20,730 bases of DNA, from NCBI GenBank assembly GCA_025765615.1, contig JAIVFJ010000594.1, positions 1-20,730 of the forward strand, in the 5' to 3' direction. The position numbers and the translations under genes are program-made. Origin of the DNA: Zopfochytrium polystomum (Eukaryota; Chytridiomycota; Chytridiomycetes; Chytridiales; Chytridiaceae). Positions 1 to 8,104 of the stretch are shown piece after piece. Position 1 is the first letter of the stretch. Each line of letters opens with the position of its first letter. The notes beneath the pieces are model-generated. The model was not told where the DNA came from. It made no database searches and was given only the letters and a program-made list of their open reading frames with translations.

Positions 1-253
1 TCCATGTCCTCCCAGTTGGTCACGACGCCGCGATCGATCGGATACCGCAGCGACAGAATGCCGCGCTTCGCCTGCGCCTGCGCTCGTCGCCCACGTACGC
101 GTCTTTCCCTGCCGCGCCGAGCATCGTCCCGGCGTAGCGCGGGCGGCCGACGACCGCGGGAAACACGGCGCGCGGCGCGTCGTCGCTGGCGAATCCGGCC
201 TTGCACACGCTCGTGCCGTTGTCGATCACGATGGCTGCACCGTCCGGGTGCAT
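1..253 (-). pseudogene. Divergent actin gene, 5' part, frame-broken and cut by the window edge
   Basis: Seen: the reading frame begins with ATG at 253 and gives an actin N-terminus, with [15 protein letters not shown] followed by [17 protein letters not shown] and then KDAYVGDE. After GDE the frame is lost. The expected actin continuation ([14 protein letters not shown], then VVTNWEDME) resumes in another frame down to base 1. The break is an extra 5 nt near 78-82, looking like a slipped copy of the cgcag unit, and is far too short to be an intron. Family knowledge: actin is the ATP-binding filament protein, and these residues form the nucleotide-binding P1 loop and the DNase-loop side of subdomain 1/2. 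The loop after GRPR is unusual (YAGTMLGA instead of the HQGVMVGM type), so this is a diverged paralog. Inference: pseudogene, although an assembly error at the repeat is possible. The rest lies left of the window. Confidence 0.8.
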
Positions 254-665
254 GGCAAAAAAACTTTTGCTAGCAGCGGGTCTGTTCCGATGCGTTGGGT
301 GGTGCGGTGGTGTGGTGGAGGGGGATGGGGGCGCCAAGCGTTTCTCGCGCGGGTAGCACGGGGACGGCGGCGCGGGCGTCCTCGCTAATACTATGGATAA
401 TAAATCATTGACCCACCCTCCTTCCGCTAAGCAGCCGCAGATCCACCCGCATGGTGTTCATCCACAGTGCCACCCATGCGGCACGCATTGGAACTGGCGA
501 CGAAGCGGTTCGCCCGGCGATCACCGTCAGTCTGAGAGAGTCGCTCATACGCGAAAGAGGGAGTAAACACGTGGGCACAAGAGAGAGAGAGAGAGAGGAG
601 AGGAGGAGAGGAGAGGGAGAGAGAGGAGAGAGAGGAGAGAGAGAGGAGAGAGAGAGAGAGAGGGG

Positions 666-705
<40 letters not shown>

Positions 706-1155
706 AGAGGGTGACTGGTTGTCGCGAAGTGCAACTGTTATTAATTTTCCATTCTAATGACCTCATGATCAGCTGACCGACAATATGCCCACAGAAAGAA
801 GATGCAAGTAAGACCGAAAACATCGGTGATGTAATGGGCTTGTAGTTGGTAAAACGTCTATCAAGGACGGCAACCCAAGGAATGGTGGAAATCAGCTGTT
901 GACAGAGTAGCAGGTGGTTTTACTTCTTTCGGAAAATTTGAAAAAAAATCAATGAGGAAATAGTGGGAGGCGGACTGAGAGAACAAAATAAAAAGAGTGA
1001 GGGTAATGCAGATTTGAATGCTGACGGAAGGAGAGACTGGTGGACACCGCAGGGGAAGGGTAGATATACGAGAGGAGTTGACTTTCTGACCCGAAATCCC
1101 AAAGGGGAAAGAGAAACAGAACACAAAGGAGCCTTTTAGTTCCACGCAGAGGCCT
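254..1155. other. Intergenic stretch, no gene seen
   Basis: Between the actin start and the end of the AttH-like pseudogene I see no reading frame with recognisable protein character. Open frames here are carried by the GA repeat at 580-711. The part from 734 to 1130 is moderately AT-rich and featureless. Confidence 0.5.
580..711. repeat. Imperfect (GA)n microsatellite
   Basis: About 130 bases of almost pure purine GA/GGA repeat on the plus strand. It lies about 330 bases upstream of the actin-like start, where the actin coding strand carries the pyrimidine (TC) side. Confidence 0.95.
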
Positions 1156-1420
1156 TCACGTTGTGATTTCGGTGGTACCATATCCCGCACAGCGTGCCGG
1201 CCAAACAAGCTGACGTCCATGACAGAAAACCCTTCGTACGCGATTCCCGCTGCCGAGGTCGTGTTATATTGCTCCTGGTAGGCTGGTCGCCGCCACGTTG
1301 ATGTAGTCGCCGTCGGGAAAAGTCAGGCGGTGCTTGGTGTGGTACCTGGATTGTCAAGATGTGGAGAGAGAGCGATTGAAGTGGGGAGATGGTGGAACGG
1401 TGGAGGGTCAGCGATATTGT

Positions 1421-1452
<32 letters not shown>

Positions 1453-2546
1453 TTGTGTGTGTGGTGTGTGTGTGTATGAAGCAGGTGTGATGGGGGGGTG
1501 TGACCGTCAGCAAAACATGTCCCTTACGTGATGTGGTTGTGTTCTTCGACGTGAAGCCCATCCGCAAGCGTGTGTAAACTTGAAGGTCTTGTAACATGAG
1601 TCCCATTATCAAAACCGGAACGTCGCCAGCCTCTCTTCGTCGTCGCCGTATCCACCGCCCAAATCGACGCCCTGATCGGCCTCGTCCGGGCAAAATCAGC
1701 GAAAACCACGTGTAGTTGCCCCCCGTCGACGATCCACTTCGGGCACCGAGAATTGCCGGTCGTACCATGTGAAGCTGCGCGCGGGGTCTACAGCAACGAC
1801 CGCGCCGCCGGCCAGCGTAATGTTCCCAGATGTTCGGCCCTTTGTGAGACCCCACTCGACGCAGGCGGACTCCCATCAGCTCGAAACTGGCCCATGCCGC
1901 GTTGAGCAGCACAGCCGCCGAGGTCGCGTCGACGACGAGGTCAAAGGTGTGTTCGGCGCGCGGCTCCACGAGTGCAGTGGGTCACGTTATCGGCGGACAA
2001 GGCGTCGATGCCGTTCAGCGACGCGCTGCGGCGGAGGAGGGGTGCGCTCGACGAAGAAGAGGTGGACCACGCGAACGGGCCGGTGGTGAACTCGCTGTAA
2101 ACGTTCTGGGAAAAGGATTTGTGTTGATAGCGTAAACCGAGATGTGGGTTGTGGCGAGGTAGCTGGAGCCGGTGCCAATGTACATGACGTGGTTTGATGG
2201 AGAAGGTACTGGGTGGTTGTTGCTGGCTGTCACGAACGAGCCTTGTCCAGTAAGAACTGAGCTGGCCCACTGGCATCACGTCCTGGGATGTCGTGAGGTT
2301 ACTTGCACCGAGAAGTGCCGGTACGGGTTGACTTCATAGATAAGAAATGAAGCGGGGGGGTGAGGTGGCGTGATTCTGATAAGCAAATGCCTAAGGTTGG
2401 GGGGTGGTGCTAGTGAAGGGAGGAAATCTCACATCAAGCCGAATCGATCCCGAGTCTGGAGTAAAGTCGTAAGCGTTATTGTTGGCCTGCGCGCGGGAAG
2501 CCAGGCTGGCAATTACTGCGTATAAAGCAAGGCGAAGCTCAATCAT
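1156..2546 (-). pseudogene. Secreted AttH/CrtC-like lipocalin-fold protein, multiply frameshifted
   Basis: Seen: ATG at 2546 opens a signal peptide (MIELRLALYAVIASLASRAQA). Family-like blocks follow in order but in changing frames: SSYLATTHISVYAINTN near 2150, VYSEFTTGPFAWS near 2100, HTFDLVVDATSAAVLLN near 1940, GNITLAGGAVVAVD then FTWYDRQFSVPE near 1820-1740, NYTWFSLIL near 1700, and a C-terminal YEGFSVMDVSLFGRHA then AGYGTTEITT ending with TGA at 1156. A plausible 182-nt intron (1346-1527, donor GTAAGG, acceptor CCAG) carries a GT repeat. Family knowledge: the WYDRQ-plus-tryptophan pattern is typical of the AttH/hydroxyneurosporene-synthase-like lipocalin fold, which includes carotenoid hydratases, kievitone hydratases and fungal Diels-Alderases. 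The substrate here is unknown. At least five one- or two-base frame changes do not coincide with introns. Inference: a pseudogene of a secreted fungal enzyme. Family call moderately sure, exon borders approximate. Confidence 0.6.
1418..1475. repeat. (GT)n microsatellite inside an intron
   Basis: Imperfect GT repeat on the plus strand, (AC)n on the coding strand, inside the predicted 182-nt intron of the AttH-like pseudogene. Confidence 0.9.
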
Positions 2547-3293
2547 AATTGTTGACCTAATTTTTTGGGGCAGGAGGCAGTGGGGACTGGGGTTGGTTTG
2601 TGCAATGCTTTTGTGATGATCGAAGAAGTCACAGCGGTGGCGACCCTTTTTATATCGATGACCGGAAGAAATCGAGAGGTCTCCAAATGTTACCACCGTG
2701 TTTCCGAGCCAAATCGGCCCTGTCTTTCGGATGGAGAGATAAAAAATTCCTTGGAAAAAGGAACGGAAGGGCGGAGTAGTCCGAAACCTTGGCGCAAAAC
2801 ATACCGCCCCCGCGCCCAGTTCATCCGGATTTGCGTTCATGTTCATCCTCCTCCGTCTGTGGGCTTGCCTGTCGAGGGCTACCTTCACTCGCTGCATTTC
2901 GGATGTAGTTTCGACTGAGAGTGAATGAGTGAGCGAATGAAACAGGGACTGAGACGGGGGGCGGAGACGGAGACGGAGAGGAGAAGCCGGCGGCGAGAGC
3001 AAGGACGATCAAGCAGGTCCCAAATCTCCGGGGGCAACCGGCGGAGTACGATCGGGACTCGGAAAAACTATTTCACAGGGGATTCAAGAAATGAAAAAAA
3101 ATGAAAAAAAAAGGGATCCAGCTGCCGAGGACGGAGGTCCGAGCGTGGCGGCCGTGATTGGGTTAAAGACAAACAATATGAATTTAGGGCTGCTCCCACA
3201 AGAAGGCAACAGCAAATCCTTCATGACAGGTCGCCACGGATGTCACAAGAACTGATTATATAAGTATTTGCTTACGGACTAACGATATGCATC
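2547..3293. other. Intergenic stretch between AttH-like pseudogene and tRNA
   Basis: No supported gene. Open frames on both strands lack family features. The segment at 2925-3005 is a purine-rich GAGACGGA-type run. Probably the upstream region of the AttH-like gene and the tRNA 5' flank. Confidence 0.5.
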
Positions 3294-3382
3294 CCGACCA
3301 TAGCTCAGTTGGAAGAGCGCATGACTGTAAAGGTACTCAAACCGTTATCATGAGGTCCCCAGTTCGAACCTGGGTGGTCGGA
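3294..3382 (+). tRNA. tRNA-Tyr (anticodon GTA) with a short intron
   Basis: Seen: acceptor stem CCGACCA (3294-3300) pairs fully with TGGTCGG (3375-3381), with discriminator A at 3382. D arm GCTC...GAGC. Anticodon stem CATGA/TCATG with loop CTGTAA, giving anticodon GTA. T arm CCCAG-TTCGAAC-CTGGG. About 16 extra bases (AGGTACTCAAACCGTT) sit after the anticodon at the canonical 37/38 position and are read as the intron. Removing them leaves a 73-nt tRNA. Family knowledge: tRNA-Tyr commonly carries such an intron, and the C1-G72 pair is its eukaryotic identity element. The internal A and B boxes are intact, and a short T run follows near 3402. Looks functional. Confidence 0.95.
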
Positions 3383-3454
3383 TCACTTACCCAATCCAAC
3401 TTTTCTCCGATAAATGTATATTACTGACGTTTTATTTGCAATTTGTGTCGAGCT

Positions 3455-4828
3455 TCATTTTCCCAGGCCCTGGCAATGACTGGTGCTCTTTGTCACCTCA
3501 AAGCCAGAGTACGCGTGTCGATGGAACGACTGCAATGGAGCAGCGCCGCTGAAGTTGCATGAGTTGAAAGCCAATTTGTATTTGGAGTTGTCACACCGAT
3601 TGGCTCCGTTAAAATTGGCGCATACGCGGAGTAAAGAAGGAAAATTGTTTGGATAGCAGAGTTGTACACTATTTGGTTGTTCCCGTCCCGCTTTTCCCAA
3701 ATCTTTTCCACCCGAATTGCTCGCGAGAGCATTCTTCGTTTTCGAAGCGGCTCCAGTCATAATGCCCGCCTTCGCACTGGCTGTTCTTGATTTCGCCTGA
3801 AGTCGTCGTTTATCGCGCCAACGAATGTAAGAGAAGCAAAAAACAACTCAGCGTACAAACCTTTGCTCAAGCGACATGCACCGACCGAAGAAAGAAAAAA
3901 GAATAAAAATAAAAATAAAAATAAAAAAAATAAAAAACGAAGGTGTCCCTACCTTCGTCCCAGCCTTCTTTTTGCACGCCCCGCCGCCGCCGCCGCCAGC
4001 AGCGCGCCTCCGCAGCCTGCCGATCTCGACGATGCAGTCCTTTGGAATCGCGCCCTCCATGAGCACTTCCTTGTCGTCTTTTGGACCAGATGTGCGCTCG
4101 AGTGCGGACTTGCTTGTGCGTCGACTTTTGGACGTCGGAGCGGCCAGCCTCGTGGTCCCAGGGACCGCGGTGGGTGCGGTCCCAGTCCGAGCCCAGGTGC
4201 GTCACTCGGACGCTCAGGGTCGAAAGGTCCTTGATTTTGTCCTGGGGCAGCTTCGTGCGGTCGATCTGGGTTGGGGGGCGTTGTTGCCTGCAAGGAAATA
4301 AATGACATCAGCAGGGCAACCGTTTCGCCCGCACCTTTGCGATTTTTCCGTTGCCGCGGTTGCCGCTTGCGAACCGCTTGGCACGGTCTTTGGTCGTGGA
4401 AACAAAGTCGCTTGGATGCGACACCTTGTTGCCGACATGACATGTGGGGCAGCTGGAGGGGTTGCTGCACAAGGAGTGAAGGAAAAGATGGTGAGCAGGG
4501 GAGGGCGGAGGGTATCGAGGTGGGGAAACTATGGAGACTGCGGGCGAAGGGTCACAAGCCTCACATTTGTTATTCGGATCGCCCTGATTCAGGTACTGGG
4601 ATGTGGGTCGGATTTCGCCGTGAGATTTCAAGCTGGAGACGTTGTTGTCGTTGAGCGCTCGATACAGGTACTTGCCGCGTCATCTAGGGAGGACAGAGGA
4701 AAGTAAGTGAGAGTTGGGAGTGGTAACTCTAACTCCAGCTGCCGAACTTCGCACAAACCTGCAGCGATAACGGAGGTGTTACAGAAGGCAAGGACGAAGA
4801 AGATGGCGGCCAGTACAGTCAGGAAAGA
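3455..4828 (-). pseudogene. Secreted ADP-ribosyltransferase-like (R-S-E class) gene, broken
   Basis: Seen, in minus-strand order: a hydrophobic signal-peptide-like segment (SFLTVLAAIFFVLAF, 4828-4760) with no in-frame ATG; a 75-nt intron (4684-4758, GTTTGT...CTAG); YLYRALNDNN near 4670; HPSDFVSTTKDRAKRFA near 4410; a possible 47-nt intron (4288-4334); IDRTKLPQDKIKDLST near 4270; DDKEVLMEGAIPKDCIVEIG near 4070; a 156-nt T-rich intron (3797-3952); and a last exon ending with TGA at 3455 that holds a Cys-containing stretch (CANFNGANRCDNSKY). Family knowledge: an Arg in YR, an STT motif and an acidic-x-Glu before a glycine-turn-IP block are the three signatures of the enterotoxin-A/pierisin-like transferase fold, which moves ADP-ribose from NAD+ to a target. 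Here the first acidic residue is Asp rather than Glu. At least two or three one-base frame changes occur outside introns and the start codon is missing. Inference: a decayed secreted transferase. Target unknown. Confidence 0.5.
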
Positions 4829-4835
4829 ACAGGCG

Positions 4836-5095
4836 CCAGAGATTCTCTATTGGGCTCATGTTCGTGCTGGCCAGTCAAAAACTTTCAATCCATGTTTCTG
4901 AAGACATTCTCCCACTTTCACTGCTTTGTGAGCTGGTGCATTGCCTTGCTGATAGATGTCGTTGGCAGTCAGATCCTTTTGAGATTCCAATTTCCTATCC
5001 AGTTGGTCCAGAAAACCTTCAACTCCACTTTCAAAATGTCAATATACTTGGTAGAGTTAAATGAATATGATGCCGGGCAGAGCCCGCCCCAGGAG
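4836..5095 (-). mobile_element. Tc1/mariner transposase remnant (C-terminal half)
   Basis: Seen on the minus strand: NLSWGG near 5100, NSTKYIDIL (5056-5030), then after a frame change GFLDQLDRKLESQKDL, then QQGNAPAHKAVKVGEC (from 4951) with KHGLKVFDWPAR. After a further frame change comes SPIENLWRL, ending near 4836. Family knowledge: these are the Tc1/mariner DDE-domain landmarks, QQDNAPxH with the second catalytic Asp and the SPDLNPIENLW block with the third acidic residue. Here the second Asp is Gly and the PDLN part is shortened, so the enzyme is dead. The segment is less GC-rich than its surroundings. I could not find the N-terminal half or the inverted repeats. It ends within about ten bases of the signal-peptide exon of the transferase-like pseudogene. 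Confidence 0.8.
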
Positions 5096-5640
5096 AGATT
5101 TAATGCCGTTTCTGAAATTCCGGCGCGCGCGTCGACTTGACTGCGAACTTTTGGGGCGGGCAGCGAAAGGCAGTAGCCAGGTTCCAAAAAAAGATCGTTC
5201 GTCAGAAACGGAGTGGAAGGAGGGTGGCTGGAGAGCAGGTGTTGCGGAAACTTCTCGCGAACGCCCAGAACTGGCGAGGGCGGCGTGGACAGTGAGACAT
5301 GCGACCTTTCGATCTGGAGTCGCATGCTAACATTGAGCTAAGGAGCTCTTCGACAACCATCAAAGGGAAGGTGGGCGTTTCTCCTGCGCAATCGATGATC
5401 ATTGGAATCCGCGTCCTGCGCCGCTCCCACACGAAACGCATCGGCAAACGACAGGCTGACCTGTTATACCCCCGTTGACCATCTGTCTTTCGCAGTGCAC
5501 TTTAGGCGATGACGCTAACCGCCGTTCTGCGGCACAATTAAAGGTTTTTAACCACTGAAAAGGAAAAAGAAAACGGGGGATAAAGCAAGGAAACAAAAAA
5601 CCGGAAAACGACGTGCCCAAACTGAACAGCCCCCCATCAA
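5096..5640. other. Gene-free stretch between Tc1 remnant and phosphatase
   Basis: Nothing recognisable. It may contain the eroded N-terminal part of the Tc1 element (minus strand, 5100-5330), but I see no helix-turn-helix or terminal repeat that would prove it. The part next to 5641 is the 3' flank of the phosphatase gene. Confidence 0.4.
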
Positions 5641-7669
5641 TCACAGCCTCGACTTCAAAGTTCCTCCTGCTCCGCCACCAACAGCGCCCTCCGCGGCTGC
5701 CCCGCGCGTCAGCACCTTCACCAGAGCCTCCAACCTCGGCTCCCTCTTCCCCGCCGCCAACCCCGCATCCGCCACCCTCACTGTGCCCCTCGCGACCCCT
5801 TGCAGCCCAGCCTCCGGTGCCACAACCAACTCGCTGCCGCCCAGCTGCGCCGCCAGCTCGCGCCGCTCCTCCTCCGTCTTCGGCGCGTCAAAAAACACGA
5901 CTGTGACGGTCACGTCGTCCCGGAAGCTGCGCGAGTGCGGCGGCGGGATCGCGAGGACCCGCGCCAGCCGCTCCTCGGGGCTCAGGTCGCGCGCCGTGGC
6001 GCTGACCACGCGGCCGCTGGTCGCGTCCAGGATCGGTTGCCCGCCGAGCGCGTTGCGGACGAGGCTGGTCGCCGCGCAGGCGTCGGAGAGATTCCAGTCG
6101 CTTGCGGGCGGTGATGGTGATGGTGTTGGTGGTGGGGTGAGCAGCCCGCGGGCGGCCATGAATTTGTCGACGACGTCGACGACGGACGAAGAGTCGAGTT
6201 CGTCAAAGAGGCCGTCCGTGGCGAGCACGAGGAAGCGGTCGCGGGAGGGGTCGATGCGGCGGTGAGTGATGACGGGGCGGGCGTTGACGTATGGTGGGGT
6301 TAGGAATGCTTTGGGCAAGTTTGGGTTCCGCATGATCGCTTTTTGCACGTGCGCGGGCCATTTGTACATGGTGTCCCCTGTGAAGAGAGTTTGGTGAGCC
6401 AAAAGCTTTCACGCCCTGACATTTTTCAAATCGACTGAACGAAACGTGACGAACCAAAAGCGCGGGTGGGCATCAGCCTCCCGAGGACACGTCCATTCAT
6501 GATAACAGTAGACTCCTCCCCAGGATGATCCTCCTTCATTCTCTGCAACTCCTTTGGATTCCTTCCAGTCTGATCTTCAGTCAACGCAATCGCCTCCACA
6601 CCTCCGCCCGCCGATTTCCTTGTTCTGCCGACAACTGCCCTCGAATCGCCGACGCAGGCGACGTGAAGATCGTGTCCCTCCAAGTACGCAACGAGCGCGC
6701 ACGATCCCGCCAGCGCCGCGCGAATGTGCGGAACGAGGTTCGTCGACTGCGCCGTCGACCCGTCCGCGGCACCCCAGATAGACATGTCCAGAGCAAGGTT
6801 GGTGATGTCGTCGTCGAGCCGCGTGAAGGCGGACTGGATGGCCGAGTGGACTGCCGTTACACGGGCTTGGTGGGCGTCGGACGATTCCAGTGGTTGGTCG
6901 GTTGTCGATGGTGGTGGTGGAAGGGAATCGAGCTCGAGCGTGATGTAAGAGGGAAGGAGAGTTGAGACTACTTCGGCGCACTCGGAGCCTCCGTGGCCGT
7001 CAAAGACGCTAAGTTGGCATGAAGGCAGTTTCTCGTCAGCACGAAAACAAGAATTCGGGCTGCACTCCTCGAATCAACGAACCCGAACAAAAACCCGTGC
7101 TGGGTGAGCACTTCACAGTGACGATCTTCGATCGGATCGTTGCTGCTGAGCTCATTCGTGTCGTACCGAACCGCGAGACCTTCGAGAAGGACCTTTTTCA
7201 ACCCAGCTGCGGCGGATCGTGAGCGAGAACCATCCCACAAGGACTGCTCCATGGCCGCGGCGTCCGCCCTCGGCAGCGTGACGGTTTGGTTCTCGCGGAG
7301 AAGCCTGTTGACGTCGATTGGGGACAAGCCCAGGTGGTGGCTTCGTCTGCCCGTCGACATGGGGGCGGCGGCGGTCGGAGCGAGGGAGACGGAGCGGTCG
7401 GCGAGGATTGGGTTCGGTCGTCGGGGTCTGCGGAGCGGAGGAGCGGAGAAAAAGATCGAGTGCGCGAGCGCCCCGCGGCTGGCCCTGCTTGCGATAGCCC
7501 GGCGGGGAGCGACCAAGGCAGCCGCGGCGGCGGAAGTGTGGGCTGCTGGGATTGCTGGGCTGGGTGACGCAGCCCAGAAGGAGGCGCGGGCGGGTGGGGC
7601 GGAGGAGGCGGCGGCGGCGGCGATAAGGGCAAGAGAACAACGTCCCGACGCAGCGCCGGACACAGCCAT
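5641..7669 (-). CDS. PP2C-family protein phosphatase, pyruvate dehydrogenase phosphatase-like
   Basis: Joined exons 7669-7083, 7008-6455 and 6377-5641 give 625 residues. Introns are 74 and 77 nt, both with donor GTTCGT, acceptors CTTAG and CACAG. Seen: an Ala/Arg-rich N-terminus that fits a mitochondrial presequence, EDRHCE near residue 183, GVFDGHGG at 196-203 (metal-binding Asp199), GDSRAV at 316-321, ALTEDQTGRNPKELQRMKEDHP, LGRLMPTRAFGD around 370-382, FLVLATDGLFDEL with Asp435, and RDDVTVTVVFF with Asp534/535. These are the ordered motifs of an Mg/Mn-dependent Ser/Thr phosphatase. The KWPAHVQ block after the AFGD motif and the presequence point to the PDP/Ptc5 branch, which dephosphorylates the pyruvate dehydrogenase E1 alpha subunit in the matrix. 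All catalytic Asp residues are kept, so it is probably active. The start was chosen as the Met that opens the presequence. The substrate is inferred from family. Confidence 0.88.
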
Positions 7670-8104
7670 TTGTTGTTTTTGGGAGGTGCGGGACTGTCAC
7701 TCTCACTGAACACACTCACTCACACTCACTCTCACACTCACACTCATACTCACACACACACACACACACATACACACACAAACACAAACACACGCCGCAC
7801 GCACTCGCTACACGAGCACACTTGCAAAAGCGCGGGTCTGTGCCCAAAGCGTGGTCCCGCGTCCGGCCTCGTCTCAGCCAGGCCAGGCTGGTTGCTTGTG
7901 GCTTTGTCAAATTAGGCCGGGCCGGCGCGGTCGTTCACAAAGCAACAGAGAGAAAACGAGAAAGAAGCGGCTAAGACAGAAGCGCCCGACAAGATGAGCG
8001 CGGGAGGATGATAAAACGGATGGAAGGAGGGAGGGGAGGGAATCGAGAAAAAAAAAGGAAAAAAAAAAAAAGAAGAAAAAAAAATTCGTCACGAGCTTCT
8101 GCTC
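7670..8104. other. Spacer between two minus-strand genes, with CA repeat and A-rich tract
   Basis: Upstream region of the phosphatase and downstream region of the oxygenase. It contains a CACT/CACA repeat (about 7700-7800; GTGAGT-type on the phosphatase coding strand, directly upstream of its start) and an A-rich tract (8049-8092, T-rich on the oxygenase strand immediately after its stop). No gene seen. Confidence 0.6.
7700..7800. repeat. CACT/CACA microsatellite
   Basis: Plus-strand run of CACTCA units passing into pure CA, about 30 bases upstream of the phosphatase start codon on its coding strand. Confidence 0.9.

Noticed and set aside
451..714. Arg/Glu-rich open frame
   Set aside because: It is a translation of the GA microsatellite.
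3866..4301. Lys/Asn-rich and Pro/Ala-rich plus-strand frames
   Set aside because: They are antisense to the transferase-like pseudogene and driven by its A-rich intron.
4858..5064. Plausible-looking 68-codon plus-strand frame
   Set aside because: The opposite strand carries clear Tc1/mariner landmarks, so this is its antisense shadow.
7670..7915. His/Thr-rich open frame
   Set aside because: It is a translation of the CA microsatellite.
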